Positions 40,015 to 52,577 of a DNA stretch of 55,533 nucleotides are shown here, one piece after another (position 1 is the first letter of the stretch; the number at the start of each line of letters is the position of its first letter). Under the pieces are notes generated by a model. It saw only the letters and a program-made list of their open reading frames with translations, was not told the DNA's origin and did not search any database. Position numbers and translations under genes: made by a program. Source of the DNA: Grammothele lineata (Eukaryota; Basidiomycota; Agaricomycetes; Polyporales; Polyporaceae); assembly GCA_002150815.3 (NCBI GenBank), contig NDFF03000238.1, positions 1 to 55,533 of the forward strand, in the 5' to 3' direction.

Positions 40015-42080
40015 ATGCCGTCCTGGAGCCGCGAGAGTCCCACGGCCGGCGGGCCTGCCGCGAGCCCTGGGCCGGCTGCGGACTACTCCTACCTGCCCGT
40101 CCGTGCGCCCTCGCTCGCTCCGCTCTGTTTGTTTTCTTACCGTAATCTTGCCCGCTCCATACTATATTGCCCGCCCGCCCGTCTGCTGCGCAGCCCCCCC
40201 ACCGCCTCTCCTCCTTCGACGACCCCTACCACCCCACCGTCTCCGCCCACGCCTCCCCCCGCGCCAGCGTCGCGTCCTTCTCCAACCCCCGCTCGCCCTC
40301 CTCCCACGGCAGCTACGTCCGCGTCGACCACGACGACGCCATGCCCCTCAGCACAGGCAACCACGGCTACTCCGAGATGGACGCCAACGCGCCCTACTCC
40401 AACGCCGCCTACTCCTCCTCCCAGTGGCTCGAGAAGGAGCAGGCCCGCAGCCGCAGGTCTAAGTGGATCGTGAGTACTTCCTCCTCTTAACCACACCGCT
40501 TCCCCTCGCACGCACCGCCCCCGCTGCCTCCTCTCCAGGGCTGTCGCTATTGGTTGGGGCCGCTAGGCCCCTCGCTAAGGCTACCGCTAACATGCCTCGG
40601 CTCAGGTCATCGGCTCGCTTGCCACGCTCGTTATCCTCATCGCGGCCGGCGTTGCCATCGGTGTGACGCTCGCCAAGAAGCACTCGAGCTCCAAGACTTC
40701 GAGCTCCTCTTCGTCATCCTCGTCGAGTAGCTCTGACGCGGCCAATTTCGAGAAGGATGACCGCCTCGTTCAGTCGTTCTACGGCATCGCCTACACCCCC
40801 GAGGGCTCGCTCTACCCCGATTGCGGCAACAGCCTCGGTTCGTTGCATTTTGCCATACGTATTGTTCCTAGGTACACCAATTAACTAACGCGTGGTTTCG
40901 TTTGTAGACCAGGTTATCACCGACATCCAGGTGCGTTTGTTCCCGTCGAATTCGGGTGTTTCGCGTTGACTGATCCTCGCTTCGCGATCGCAGCTCACCA
41001 CCGTACGTACATTCCCACCTCGCCCTCCTAAGGCCGCGACGGCGCTCTGAGTCTGACATCATTGGCGGGGGAACAGCGGATCCGTCTGTATGGCGCCGAC
41101 TGCAACCAGTCCGCGCTCGTGGTGAGTGGCGATTGAGCTCGGTTCGCAGCTAGCGCGCCGTCTAATTGAATCTGTGTTGTGTGGAACCTCCCGTGACGCC
41201 GTGCGGTAGCTCGAGGCGATTGAGAGGACGAAGGTCAACATGACCGTCTGGCTTGGAAACTACCCCGAGCCGACCGACCCGGCGCCGTACGAGAGGCAGA
41301 AGGAGGCTATCGTCGACGCGATCAAGACGTATGGTACTGACCATATCTCTGGTATTACCGTCGGCAACGAGTTCATCCTGAAGTACGTTCCCTGCCCATC
41401 AATCAGTCTATGTTGGAGTGTTCACGTATGTGGTAACGCGTAGTTACCTCACCGCAAACGGTGGCAGCGACCCGAACGACAGCGTTGGAAACGCAGGCGC
41501 CGCGCTCCTCCTGACGAACATCACGGACATGCGCACAACGATCGAGGGCATGTCCCTCGACAAGACGATCCCGATCGGCACCTCCGACGCGGGCAGCTAC
41601 TTCAACACGGAGGTGCTCGAGGCGGTCGACTACGGCATGTCGAACGTACACGCGTGGTTCGCGGACGTGACCGTCGACGCCGCGGCGGGCTGGGTGTCCA
41701 CGTTCTTCCAGGGCACGAACGTCGACGCCGCGAACGCGCTCTCGAACAAGCCGCAGATGTACATCGCCGAGACGGGCTGGCCGACGGCGTCCAACGACAG
41801 CGCGACGGCGACGAATGGGGCGTCGGCGGCGTCGGAGTCGGACTTGCAGGTCTTCTTGGATACGTTCGTGTGTCAGGCGAACGCGAACGGGACGGGGTAC
41901 TTCTTCTTTGAGTACTTTGACGAGACGTGGAAGGAGGAGGTTTATGGCGGCGTTGAGGGCCATTGGGGGTTGTTCTACTCGAAGTGCGTGGTCTTGCGTG
42001 TTCTGCGCGGATTCGAGGCTTACCCTTGGTTTTTTACTAGCCGGACCCTCAAGGACATCACGATCCCCAAGTGCTCGTGA
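40015..42080 (+). CDS. GH17 beta-1,3-glucanase/glucanosyltransferase, type II membrane protein
   Basis: Exons 40015-40098, 40194-40469, 40606-40837, 40908-40930, 40994-41002, 41077-41121, 41210-41382, 41444-41983 and 42041-42080 give 473 residues. A Ser/Pro-rich cytosolic N-terminus (1-118) precedes a single transmembrane helix (about 121-143), a polySer stalk and the GH17 barrel. Seen: RLYGADCNQSALV, acid/base Glu about 277 in TVGNEF and nucleophile Glu about 390 in AETGWPT, then YFFFEYFDE. Fungal GH17 enzymes cut or transfer wall beta-1,3-glucan. The membrane anchor places the active site outside the plasma membrane or in the secretory lumen. A 9-nt exon is needed between DIQ and RIRLYGADC. 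The first intron uses a weaker GTCCGT donor. Confidence 0.9.
40994..41002 (+). other. 9-nt microexon of the GH17 gene
   Basis: CTCACCACC encodes Leu-Thr-Thr, flanked by GATCGCAG and GTACGTAC. It supplies the Thr-Thr preceding RIRLYG; in related GH17 proteins this stretch reads like QLTTRLRLYG. Skipping keeps the frame but removes three residues beside a core strand. Confidence 0.7.
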
Positions 42081-43127
42081 GCGCGCTTCTTCCCACACCT
42101 GAACCCGAACCGCGCCCACGCGCACGACGCCTGCACCCCACACCTCGCGACACCCCGCAGACGGCCGTCTGCGTGCGCCCTCTTCCTTCCCTCCTCCCTT
42201 TCTCTTCATGTGTCGATGATGACGTACACTTCAGCTCGCGTTTTCGTTTGCGCACGGACGCCTCTCTTTATGCCCTCTTCTCGCGCTGCAGCATAGCCCC
42301 TTTTTGTTTTTGTTTTTGTTCGTCTGTTTGTCTGACCATTCCTACCGGACACTTCTTCGCTCGCGTCTGTAGCATTCCTCATCCTACTAGTCTAAGTCAA
42401 CAGCCAACTATCTACCGCTCGTTTTTTCCTCATCCTCGATGTGCGCGCGCACGCGCAGGCATCGTACATACATACGTAGGTGCGCACAGACGGACTATTC
42501 CCCTCATGGCATGTCGGGCCAGGTCGTCGGGTGACATAAACATTACCGCTGCCACGTTCAAAACATTGCAACGTCACTACATACCTACCTACCGTTGCAT
42601 CGCCTTCCCCGGACTTTTCCTACGCACGCCCGCTGTCGCTGCTCGTCGCACCGTCACCAACGTAGAAAGTAGTGTACGTATTGCTTATGCTGTATACTCC
42701 AGTCGCGGCCCGGTGGCGGCACGCCGCTCGCTCGAACTACGAGTCGAGTCGGCGGATACTTCGTTAGGCTGAGGCGCGAGTGGAGGTGGTGTAATGAGCA
42801 AGTGGGGGCGGGGAGTTTTTGTCGAACTCGTTCTGTTAGTCCGACGGTGGTGGGTGTAAAAACGGTGCGCATTGCTTTTTCGATAAATCTACAACAGTGG
42901 TATACCCAAAACAAAATGCGAGTGAAGAGGTTACGGTTGAAAGCGGGGAAGAGGTGCGTATAAGTATAGAGCTACATACGTCAGCGTCGCCGTAACGTTA
43001 AAGACGTGAACTCGTACAACTACATCATCGTTACAGCCACATAAGAGAAAAAGAAAGGGAAACGAAAAATAAAGGAACGTCGAGTCCGGAACACATAAAA
43101 ACGAGCGGACGCGGCACACCCACCCGC
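42081..43127. other. Convergent intergenic region, GH17 and AhpC/TSA gene
   Basis: About 1 kb between two 3' ends. It has C/T-rich and T-rich stretches, including a TTTTTG repeat at 42301-42319, consistent with 3' UTR sequence. Open frames have no motifs. Nothing else was recognised. Confidence 0.5.
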
Positions 43128-46100
43128 TCACCCCTGCCGATAACCGTAAGACATCACCTCTCCGTTCGAGTCGTACCCCCTACCACCCCGCCGCGCAGGC
43201 CCGTACTGGCCGCCAACCTTGCCCTGCCCACCCGACCACTCGTCGTAGACACGACGGTCCCCCGCGACCTGCACGCCATACGCGCGGTACTTACGCCCAG
43301 CCGCACCCCCGCGTCGCGCGTCCTCACGCTCCTCTTCGTCCTCGTCCTCGTGCTCGCCGTCGAACAGGCCCACATCGGGGTTCGCGACCTGCAGCTGCCG
43401 CGCAGGCCCGCGCCGGCGCTCCCCCGAGTTCCGGCCCACGAGCGTGTTGCCCGTGAGCGTCGAGGTGGCAGTCGTGGTCGTGGTGGTAGTGGCTGCGGTC
43501 GTCCCGGTCCGCTCGCGCGCGTGCCCGAGCGACCGCTCGTGCTCCCTCTCTCGTTCGCGTTCGCGCTCGCGTTCGCGCTCACGCGCGTGGTGCTGGGTCC
43601 TGTGTCGGCGCTGCTCCATCTGAGGTGGGGACTGAGGCCTCGGCTGAGCAGGTGGCGGCGGGGGTAACGGCGGCGGCTGGGGCTGGGGCTTTGGCGCCGC
43701 GCGCGGGTGCTGGTCGTACCTCGGCGGCGCGGGCGCACTCGCACCGCGCGGCCCCACGTGCTTCTCCACCGTCCCCTCCCAGCTCTCGTCCCCGCTCCCG
43801 CTCCCGCTGGGCCCGCTCACGGGGTCGCTGTCGTACCCGAGCTCGGGCTCCCCATACAGGAGCTGGCGCGCCCCTGCCCCTCCGCCCGCGCCGGTGCCGA
43901 CGTCGCTCTCGGCGCCCATGGCCGTGCGGCGCATCTCGCGCTTCTGGCGCATGCGCGAGAGGCTCCGCCGGCGCTCCTTCATCCACGCCTCCTCCTCGTC
44001 CGACAGCGTCGTCGTGCCCGTGCCCGTGCCCGCGGCTAGCCGGGCGTGCGAACCGTAGCCGGCCTCGCGGAGGACGGTGCGGATGGGGGCGTGCGAGCGC
44101 GTGGTGGTCATGCGGTGTGCGTACGTGCATTCGAAGCTGCGTGGCAGGGTGGAAAAGGAGGAGATTAAGTTCGTATGGAGGGAAGGGCGTGGAGGGTACG
44201 GTACGCACTTTGGACCGAGGACGAACTCGCCGCCGAGTTGCAGCGCGTCGCCGCCCCGCTCCCAGACGGGCATGCCGACGCGGATCGCGTTCCGGACGAC
44301 CATCGCGAGCCCGCCGATGGGCCCGTGGCGGACGTACTCGCCCTTGGCGTGGTCGGGGCCGGTGTCGTTCGTGCGAAGGGTCATGCCCAGCGCGGCATAC
44401 ACGCGAAGCGTCGGGTCGGTGTACAAAGAAATCGGCATGCGGAAGATATCTACACCGCGGAGGTCAGCGTGTGCGCACGGCGGTCACAGACGGCAATTCT
44501 TAAGGGGACTCACTTCGGTACGATTTGATCATCCCAGGGGACCCATTGCCGATAATCACGAAGTCGATCCCCGCCTTCTCTAGGACTTCGAAGTTCACGC
44601 CCCGCGAGATGGAGTACATGTAGTCCTGGCACATCGCACACCTGCCGCAGCGGCCCTGTCAGTAACGCTGCCAACGCGAAGACATCCTGTGGAGCGAGCA
44701 GCACGACGTACCAGAAATGGCGAATGAAGATGACGATCGTCCTCCGCTCCTTGAAGAGGTTCCCAAAGGGCACTCGGACGCCAGTCTGCGAGATGACGGT
44801 GAGCGCGGCCGCCTTCTGTAGCTGTTCCCTCGTGCACAGCGCGTGCTCGTTGAACGGCGCGTCAGCGCCTGGTAGCTCCCTCGCCTTCTTCTCGGACGGC
44901 CCGCAGTGCCTCTTGGACGACGCCCGTGTCTGCGGGTGCGAATGGTTGCGATGGTTGACAACGGTAGTAGTCGCGGTGGTGCTGTGGCCCACACTGCTCA
45001 GTGTCTGCGGCATGGTTTCGGGGAGAGCGCGCGGCGGATACGAGAACGTCGTTGAGGGAGTGTTTGGGAGCGGGAGAGGGGTCGACTCGACGGACGCAGC
45101 GTAGCGTGCGGGGGGAGGGGAGGACGTCTCGCTGTCCGCGCCTGTGCCCATGTAAGGACTTGGAGCCTCCTTCCGCCTTGTGTGCCCGCTGCCCGAGCGG
45201 GTTCCCCGCTCGCGCGGGCCCGCATCGAGAATGTCGCTCACGGATGAGGCCGGGGAGAGCAAGGTGCGTGCATTGTTTCCGTGGCTGTGCCCCGGGTACG
45301 CGGAGGGTGGCGGCGGTGGCGGCGACGCGGGCGGAGGCGAACCGCGAGAGCTTGGCGAGAGCGTTGAATGTTCGGGCGTGGGCGGCGGAGGCGGCGACGG
45401 ACGATTCTGGACAAGAGGTTGTTGCATGGGTACGATCGCAGTTTGCTGCTGTTGCTGCTGTGGCCGGCGCGGCGGGTTCGGGGACGTCGCGCGGGACGTC
45501 ACGATGGGCGGCTGAGGTGAATGGACGCGGGTCGTCCCGATCGGAGGCTGGGGCGAGTGCGAGCGGACAGGCGCTGGTATGTTATGCGGAGCTGGCTGTG
45601 TGCGGAGTACGGTCGCTGCATGCTGGGGTTGTGAAGGAGGCTGCGCCCATGGAGAAGCATAAGTTTGGGGAAGAAGATGCTGAGACGGGAGCTGCTCTTC
45701 AATCCGGGGTGGCGTGTGCTGCTGCTGCTGCTGCGACAGTGGCGCCTGCTGCTGGAACATCTGCTGGACTGCAGGCGACTGAGGCCGGAAAGGTAGCTGA
45801 GTGTGAGGGGCAGTCTGCGTAGGCACACCGTAGCCTTGGCCCGCTCGACGCTGCCGCACAGAGTTGTACGGCGTGCCGTTCAAGTTTACACTCGGGGGTG
45901 GTAACTTTGTTCGTGAGCGGCTCGCCTCGGGAACAGAAGCGACGGCAGGAGGGACCGCCGGCATCTCTAATTGAGACTGCGAGGGTGGGGGCGGCCGCGC
46001 TTGTGCGACGGGGAGGTAAGAGGGAGCCACCATCGCAGGTTCCGTACGATCATCCGACGATCGACGCTCCTCGCTTGCGCGCTGTCGGGGCGGCTGTTGC

Positions 46101-48721
46101 TGCTGTTGCTGCTGCTGCTCACGAGGTGAAGAGCTCCGCGGCCGTGTTACCGCAATTGCTGGTACCGATGGATATCTCCTGTCATCGCGCTCGAGATCGT
46201 TTACTGGCGATCGTGTTCTCAGAACTGGGAGGGGAGGTGGAGGAGGGGAAGATGCCAGCGGCGGTTGTGGAAGCGGAGTCGGCAGGTCTGCGTCCATACG
46301 ACGGGGAGGGGAAAGCGGAAGCGGTCCAGGCGTCGGGATCTCGGGCTCCTCGTGGGGTGGTGGCGGGAGCGGAGAGGGCGCGCGGCGCTGCAGTGCGGGG
46401 GGCGGCGGTGAGGGCGCGCGACGCGGGACGATGTCCGTGCGCGGCGGAGGAAGAGACACGGGTACGACGTGAGCATTTATGGTGAACGGGGCAGGAGCCG
46501 GCGCGGGCGCAGGCGCAGGAGCCGGCGGTAGTGCTGGGGCTATAACTGGCGGAATCAGGGGCGCGGGCGCGGGCGGGAGGATGAGCGAGGTCGCAGACGT
46601 CGGACGTGTGAGCAAGGAGTTGGCCAACAACGGCGGAGACGGGGAATCCTGTTCCTGCTCGTAATGGCTTGATGGTTCGAAGTGGGAACTACGTAGAAGA
46701 ACGATGTCGTCCATGTCTGCCTCATTAGAAGCGCGGACGCCGCTGATGGGCGTGTGCGGGCGCGCAAATGTGGCCTGCGGGACGTCATGCGAAGCGTGTC
46801 TTCGCTCGTCTTCGTCGCGTGTGCCATGGGTCGTCTTGTCGTGTGTGCCATGCATACCGAACTGCACCTCGCGCCGGCGATCAAACTCGAAGACTGACGA
46901 AGACATAGGTACGCGAGACGGTCTAGATTCTTCTCTGGGCGGTGTCGGAATCCGCAAGCCCCCACCGGTGGGAAGGGCAGATTCCTTCGGAGGCAGCGGT
47001 GTGAGCTCCAGCGCCTGTGCGAGAGTCTGAGGACGCGTAGGAGGCGGCGGTGGGGGCGGCGGCGGTGGGGGCGGCGTCGGTGGAGAAGGAGGAAGGACTT
47101 GTTCAGAGAGATGACGCGGCTGAGGGGCAGCGAGCGGTGCGCCAGAGTGTAGGGATCCGCCAAATTCGTCGCTGCTGGGATAGGCCACCAGAGTGCTCGT
47201 CATGCTCACATTCTCGTCCACCGGAAGTGCAGGCGACGCAGAGGGGCCAAAGCTGAGGTTCGGCAGGGGGGTTACGCCAAGGCTGACATGGCTGAGGCTC
47301 TTCCTATGAGTCATTCGTGCCCTCTTCTTACTCTCCTCTGAATCATTGGCGCCCGAGGCGCGCAGGACTTCTGGAACAAAGCTGTCGCGCGCGAAGACGC
47401 TCGCACTGGTTTGCCCACCCGTGGTCTGATGCACATCTTGCGAGGATGAAGCGTACATGTTGGTGTCATGCGCGGGCAGGGTCTTAGCACGTGCGGGCGG
47501 CGAGGGATCAGAACTCTTACGCCCCCGTGCCAGGATGGATGATCTACGCAGCCTCTTCGTGATGCTGTCCCTGCGGCCTCTCGTCGGGGCTGGTACCGTG
47601 CGGCGCCGAGGGTTGTATTCACGCTCAGGCTCGGACTCCACCAGAGGGGATGGCTGACGAGGGGGGAGGACTGGTTGAGGGGCATCAGCTTTCCCCAGCA
47701 AAGCGGGGAAATCCGCCGTCCGAATAGCGGAAGGCTCACGTTCAATGACCCGCGGCGCTGGTTCCAGAGTAGATCGGCCGAGGTCTTCTTCCATCGAGTT
47801 GTGCTTGGGCGGCGGAACAGGCAGGTCCAACTGCATAGTACTAGGGGAGCGAGACTCTGAGCGGGCACGACCGCTTGCGCTACTCGAAGTGAGCGTGTCG
47901 TCTGGGGTCATCGGCGGGGTCGAAGGTCGGGGGTGGTCCGACGCCGGGAAACGCGAGTGCCGGTGAGGGTTGACGTCTACGGCGGACGAGGAGCGAGCTT
48001 GGTTGGATGGAACATAGACATGACCATGAGATTGACGGTCATCATAGGCGTACTGGTTTGATGATGATTGGATGCTCTGGTTCACATCATGAGATCCGTG
48101 TCCAATCGAACTCTCCTGGGCAGCGGAAAACACCGGCTGCTCATCCGGTGGTAGAGCCTGAGGGGGCGACTGAGGGACGAAGGATAGAGTTTGAGAACGC
48201 CTGCGGTAGTGGTACTGGCGTTCCGCCAACTTCTCGGGGGCGTGATAGTCCTGATCCTGATGGCGCTGTGCAGGAGGTGACGGAGAAGGGATGTCGACGT
48301 CTGTGAAATACGACCTAGAATCTCGTGCCGGGCGCGTCCTAGCTCGTGGTGGACGGGGGGGTCGAACGTTGTCAGACTGATAGCCATCACGGAATTGTTC
48401 TAGCACCTCCGTACTGCGTGAGGCATGGATCGCACGTCGAGGGACAGGGGGAAGTTCAGGCTGTATTTGAATGCTGTAGCGGCCACTGTCACCCGTAGAC
48501 GGGGTAGAGGGTATGAGAGAAGCATGAGATGCGTTGTTGAGATGGTGAGCGTGAGTATGATGCGAATGGTGAGCTTGAGCAGAGTGAGCCCGTTCACGGA
48601 GGATTTGGAGGGATACGAATGGATCGGAGGGGTCTGGGCGGGGATACCGTGGCGAATAAAGAAATTCCGGAGCTGGCTTACGCTTGACCCTCGCCGCGCG
48701 AACATTGTAGGCGTCGTCCAT
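43128..48721 (-). CDS. Very large proline-rich protein with AhpC/TSA (PRXL2-like) domain
   Basis: Exons in coding order are 48721-44712, 44641-44514, 44449-44209 and 44136-43128, giving 1795 residues. The first roughly 1290 are disordered: Pro-rich tracts, polyGln and many Ser/Arg/Asp segments. A thioredoxin-fold AhpC/TSA-2 domain follows (about 1295-1460): TGVRVPFGNLF, then HFWCAMCQDYM with a CxxC pair (Cys1338, Cys1341), the DFVIIGNGSP loop and FRMPISLYTDPTLRVYAALGM. About 330 more disordered residues include an Arg-Glu repeat. PRXL2 proteins are usually near 200 residues and act as redox or prostamide reductases. Here the domain is a small island in a scaffold-like chain. Substrate and location are unknown. 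Confidence 0.85.
43548..43582 (-). repeat. Arg-Glu coding hexanucleotide repeat
   Basis: Alternating CGCGAA/CGCGAG-type units on the coding strand give a run of Arg-Glu pairs in the C-terminal tail of the AhpC/TSA protein. Unit length keeps frame. Confidence 0.6.
46092..46120 (-). repeat. CAG/CAA repeat encoding polyglutamine
   Basis: CTG/TTG units on the plus strand, read on the coding strand as CAG/CAA, give a Gln run in the disordered region of the AhpC/TSA protein. Shorter runs of the same kind occur near 45442-45462 and 45717-45735. Confidence 0.65.
47043..47080 (-). repeat. Polyproline-coding GC-rich tract
   Basis: Plus-strand GGCGGTGGGGGCGGC units encode an uninterrupted proline run of about twelve residues in the coding strand, of the kind bound by SH3 or profilin-type partners. 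Confidence 0.6.
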
Positions 48722-49676
48722 TGCGTCCAGCGCTGACCGGCCGACCAGGGGAGCAGGATGTAGGAATCAGGAGTAGGAAACGGAGCGAGTAGGGAGCCGC
48801 CATGACTTTATGTAAACGGGGATTACTCGTGTTCACAGCGAGGTCCTAGCCAAAATGAAGAGAACCCTGGACGGAGAGCGAATCCTGAGATTATAGGCAT
48901 GCACTGTCCGCATTTCTGGCGGAGTGGGCGAGGCGACGGCTTCTCGCGGAGACGGACGCCGCGTGTCTTACCACGGTCCACTCCGTCGACGATCTGGCTT
49001 CGGCCACGAGTCTATCTCGTGTCCTGGATCTCAATGTTAGCGCAGACTCTAATCGCGCAAAACAGTGAGTACATAGTGACTTACATTCTCGCCGTAACGT
49101 TAGTCATATACTGCGCGTATCGATTCACAGGGGCCTTGGCGTGGTTGGAAATCGACCGGGGACACGTAAGTAGTCGTCGGTGCGGGCAGGAGCCTATGGT
49201 ACGACGAAGAGCGCCTGAGGTGCGTGTTGCGAGTTTTCCCTTCACAGATGGTAGAGGCGCACATACGTACGGTAAGACGTACCATGACAGCCCATGTGTC
49301 TGCTGATGGTCGTGAGGCAGTAGCCCTATCGGACCTTACGAGGCTTGAGCAGAGAACGCTGTGCAGAAGTACTGCAGTTGCTGCTCCATCCTGGCGTTCT
49401 ATATCAGGCGAAGTACCGATACGAGCTGGGGATGGGAAGCCGAAGCTGCGTGAGCGTGTGCCTCCCGCTGAAAGCAGTCTACAGTTGTTATCTGGTGGGT
49501 ACGAGACGAAGATGCATGGCAGGGCGAGTCAGGAAGAGGGAACAGAGCTCAGCCGGCCCCAGATTCGTCCACACGTGCGGCTCGGAATATCCGGGGAAGC
49601 GCTCGCGAAACGCTCATTGCGTACCTAGCGGAGGACGCGGGACGCTGACTCCGACGCTCCTTGCTCTCTGACCACG
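48722..49676. other. Divergent intergenic region, AhpC/TSA gene and AVT transporter
   Basis: About 950 bases between two start codons facing apart. Open frames are short, overlap on both strands and show no motifs. It presumably contains both promoters. Confidence 0.5.
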
Positions 49677-52577
49677 ATGTCCTCTCCCTCCAAACCGTTC
49701 GACATTCCCAGCCCACGGCGCGAGCAGGCTGCAATCCCTGAGGGCACGCCGCCCACATTTGGGACCCCCAACTTCGGTACTTCCATCTCAGCTTCCCCAA
49801 GTGCACGTTTCCTGCGCGCGCAGTACAATGGCACACCTCCCCCGGCCAATATCCCTCCCCGGTCCAATGCCACTCCCTCAGGGACTCCGAGGCTTGGACC
49901 ACAGTTTTTAGCTGGCCCATCGGGTGGCGCTTCATCGAGCCCTGCTTTCAGTGCTCGTCCCTTATCTGGAACTCCGGGGACTCCTGAGAATCCATTCGAC
50001 GACCTAACCGACGAAGAGAAGGCGAGAGTGCTTCGCAGGCATCTCGTGTCGCGAGAGGAGCGCCAGAACAACCGCCCCGCCACTCCGGACTTCGCCCTCC
50101 CTGGGCCCTCTCAGAATGGTTCAGACTCCGGGAACTTGTCACATCGCTCCTCGGTGTCGCAGATGCGGTTACAGAGAGAGGATACCGAGCCGTTCCCTGT
50201 TCCTTACGATGCACCCGGGGCTGACATTACGTGAGTCTTTTCGTGCATTGTCCATTCATCAATCGAGGCTGCACGCCCTAACGTCCTCTACTTCTTCAGC
50301 CATAGCATCTACAAGTGGCAGGCGGACAGGCGGAGGCAGGCAGCACGCCCCCGGTCTGCCTCTTTCGCGGGCTCAACCCATACCCAACCTCTCCATCCTG
50401 CTTTCGAGCATATTCACGAACCAGGAGGTTTCCGTCGCGCACATGTCATGTTAAACGACCCCGAACGCGCGGCGGATCGTCCCATGGTACGCAACTTCAT
50501 CGAATTCCTCTACATCTTTGGACACTTCGTGAGTCCTTCTATGATTATATCTTTGTACATTACTAGACCTATCTCTTAGGCAGGTGAAGACCTTGAAGAG
50601 ATCGAAGAGGAGGATGAGGATGAGTTGATAGACGATGAGAGACTACCGAATGCGGAGACGTCACCATTCCTTGAAGGAGGGTCATACGGTACGAATGGCT
50701 TCCCGTCAGCCTCGGCAGACGCACCTTCGTCAAGACTTAGTGCCCACAAGGCATCGGAGACCTCTCCTCTGCTTGAGCGCCCCTCCGCCATACGGTCGCG
50801 ATCAAGACGGCGTGCCGCGAGCATTGGCCCGCATGGTGATGCCACCGTCACTGATGCTGTCCTCATGGTAAGGTCCTCGAATTGCATGGACATGATCCGA
50901 CTACTCACTTTGATACAGCTCCTCAAGTCATTCGTCGGCACTGGCATCCTCTTCTTGGGCAAAGCGTATGTGGGCTCCTAACTGTTGTATTCCTGATGGT
51001 TGCTGATTCCTGCGCAGGTTCTTCAATGGCGGAATCCTGTTCTCGAGTGCTATTTTGACGTTCATCGCGTTGATCTCATTATACTCCTTCCTGCTGCTCG
51101 TCAAGACAAAGTTTGTTGTATCTGGAAGCTTTGGAGGTAAGGTTTCATGACACTGGTTATTGTGTTGAAGATACTAAATTGTCGTTAGATATTGGTGGAA
51201 CCTTGTATGGACCATGGATGCGCTACGCCATCCTAACTTCTATCACCGTCTCCCAGCTCGGCTTCGTTTCGGCATATATCATCTTTGTCTCAGAGAACCT
51301 CCAGTCGTTCGTTCTGGCTGTTACCAACTGTGCCAAGCTTCTAGGCATTCAGTACTTCATCCTCCTTCAGATGGTGATATTCCTGCCTCTTGCGCTCATC
51401 CGGAATCTGGCCAAGCTCAGCACGACCGCGCTCATCGCCGATGCGTTCATCCTCGCTGGCCTCATCTACATCTTCGGAAGCGAGGCGGGTATCATGGCTC
51501 GCAACGGCCACGCGCACGTCGAGCTCTTCAATGCGAAGGACTGGCCGCTGCTGATCGGGTAAGTGGAACAGCGTCAACACAAATGAGAATTCTGACTGAT
51601 AGGGATGTTCGTAGAACTGCTGTGTTCTCGTTCGAGGGTATCGGTTTGGTACGACGATGCCCGTTAAAGTGTCGTATTGCTCCCGCACTAATGGAACTCC
51701 TTCCTTTAGGTTATCCCTATCACCGACGCGATGAAAGAGCCTCGGAAGTTCCCCGGTGTTCTGACTGGGGTTATGTTGTTCCTGATGGGTGGGTAGATAT
51801 GAATATATTTATTAGATGGCTGTCACTCATTATGTTCTACAGTTCTCTTCTGTGGCGGTGGAGTCATGTCCTATCTGACCTTCGGCGCGGATGTCCAGAC
51901 CGTCGTCATCGTCAACCTCGACACCACGAGCAAATTCACCCAGGCAGTATGTATCCCGCCCATGTTTTATTCCTTCGGCTGCCCACTTACGCTTTTTTTC
52001 CAATTATAGGTCCAGTTCCTGTACTCGCTCGCGATCTTGCTCTCTGTGCCTCTGCAGCTCTTCCCGGCGGTGCGTATCATGGAGAACGGCATCTTCGAGC
52101 GCAGCGGGAAGCAGAGCATGCTCGTTAAGTGGCAGAAGAATGCCTTCCGGTTTGTCGTCGTCGTCTTTTGTTCCGCGCTCTCTTACTTCGGCGCTGCGGA
52201 TCTCGACAAGTTCGTCTCGTTCATCGGCAGCTTCGCTTGGTGCGTCTACCTCGCATTCCTCTCGCACCACTAGGATTATGACTGATGGTCGGTGGAAATG
52301 CAGCGTGCCGCTGTGCTACGTCTACCCGGCGATGCTCCACTACAAGGCTTGTGCGCACACGCGGAAGCAGAAGATCGCGGACATCGTGCTTATGATCTTC
52401 GGTCTCGTCGCTGCGGCGTACACGACCGCTCAAACTGTCAAGGTACAAGGTTCATCTTTCCTCACTTTATGTCCTCACTGACCATCCTTTTCACAGCTTA
52501 TGGTCGAGCCCGCCCCAGCCGCACCGCCCACTCTCGGACAGTGCGCCCGCACGCCCGAGGACGACCTGCGTTTCTGA
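49677..52577 (+). CDS. Vacuolar amino-acid transporter, AVT3/AVT4-like (AAAP family)
   Basis: Exons 49677-50230, 50300-50528, 50580-50867, 50919-50965, 51019-51137, 51189-51558, 51615-51648, 51710-51788, 51843-51946, 52010-52239, 52304-52442 and 52497-52577 give 757 residues. About 360 N-terminal residues are cytosolic, rich in Ser/Pro and acidic patches. The AAAP fold starts at LLKSFVGTGILFLGKAFFNGG, the family signature in TM1, and continues with about eleven membrane helices, including FSFEGIGLVIPITDAMK and SYLTFGADVQTVVIVNLD. AVT3/4 proteins export amino acids from the vacuole and are linked to nutrient recycling. The transporter core is of normal length and complete. Substrate range cannot be read from sequence. 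Confidence 0.92.

Noticed and set aside
42420..42480. Alternating GCGCGC and CATACATA stretch as a regulatory palindrome
   Set aside because: Short, imperfect and in a probable 3' UTR; no evidence beyond low complexity.
44510..48721. 1403-codon frame as a complete separate gene
   Set aside because: It ends just after reading through splice sites at 44711 and 44513; joining to the later exons completes the AhpC/TSA domain.
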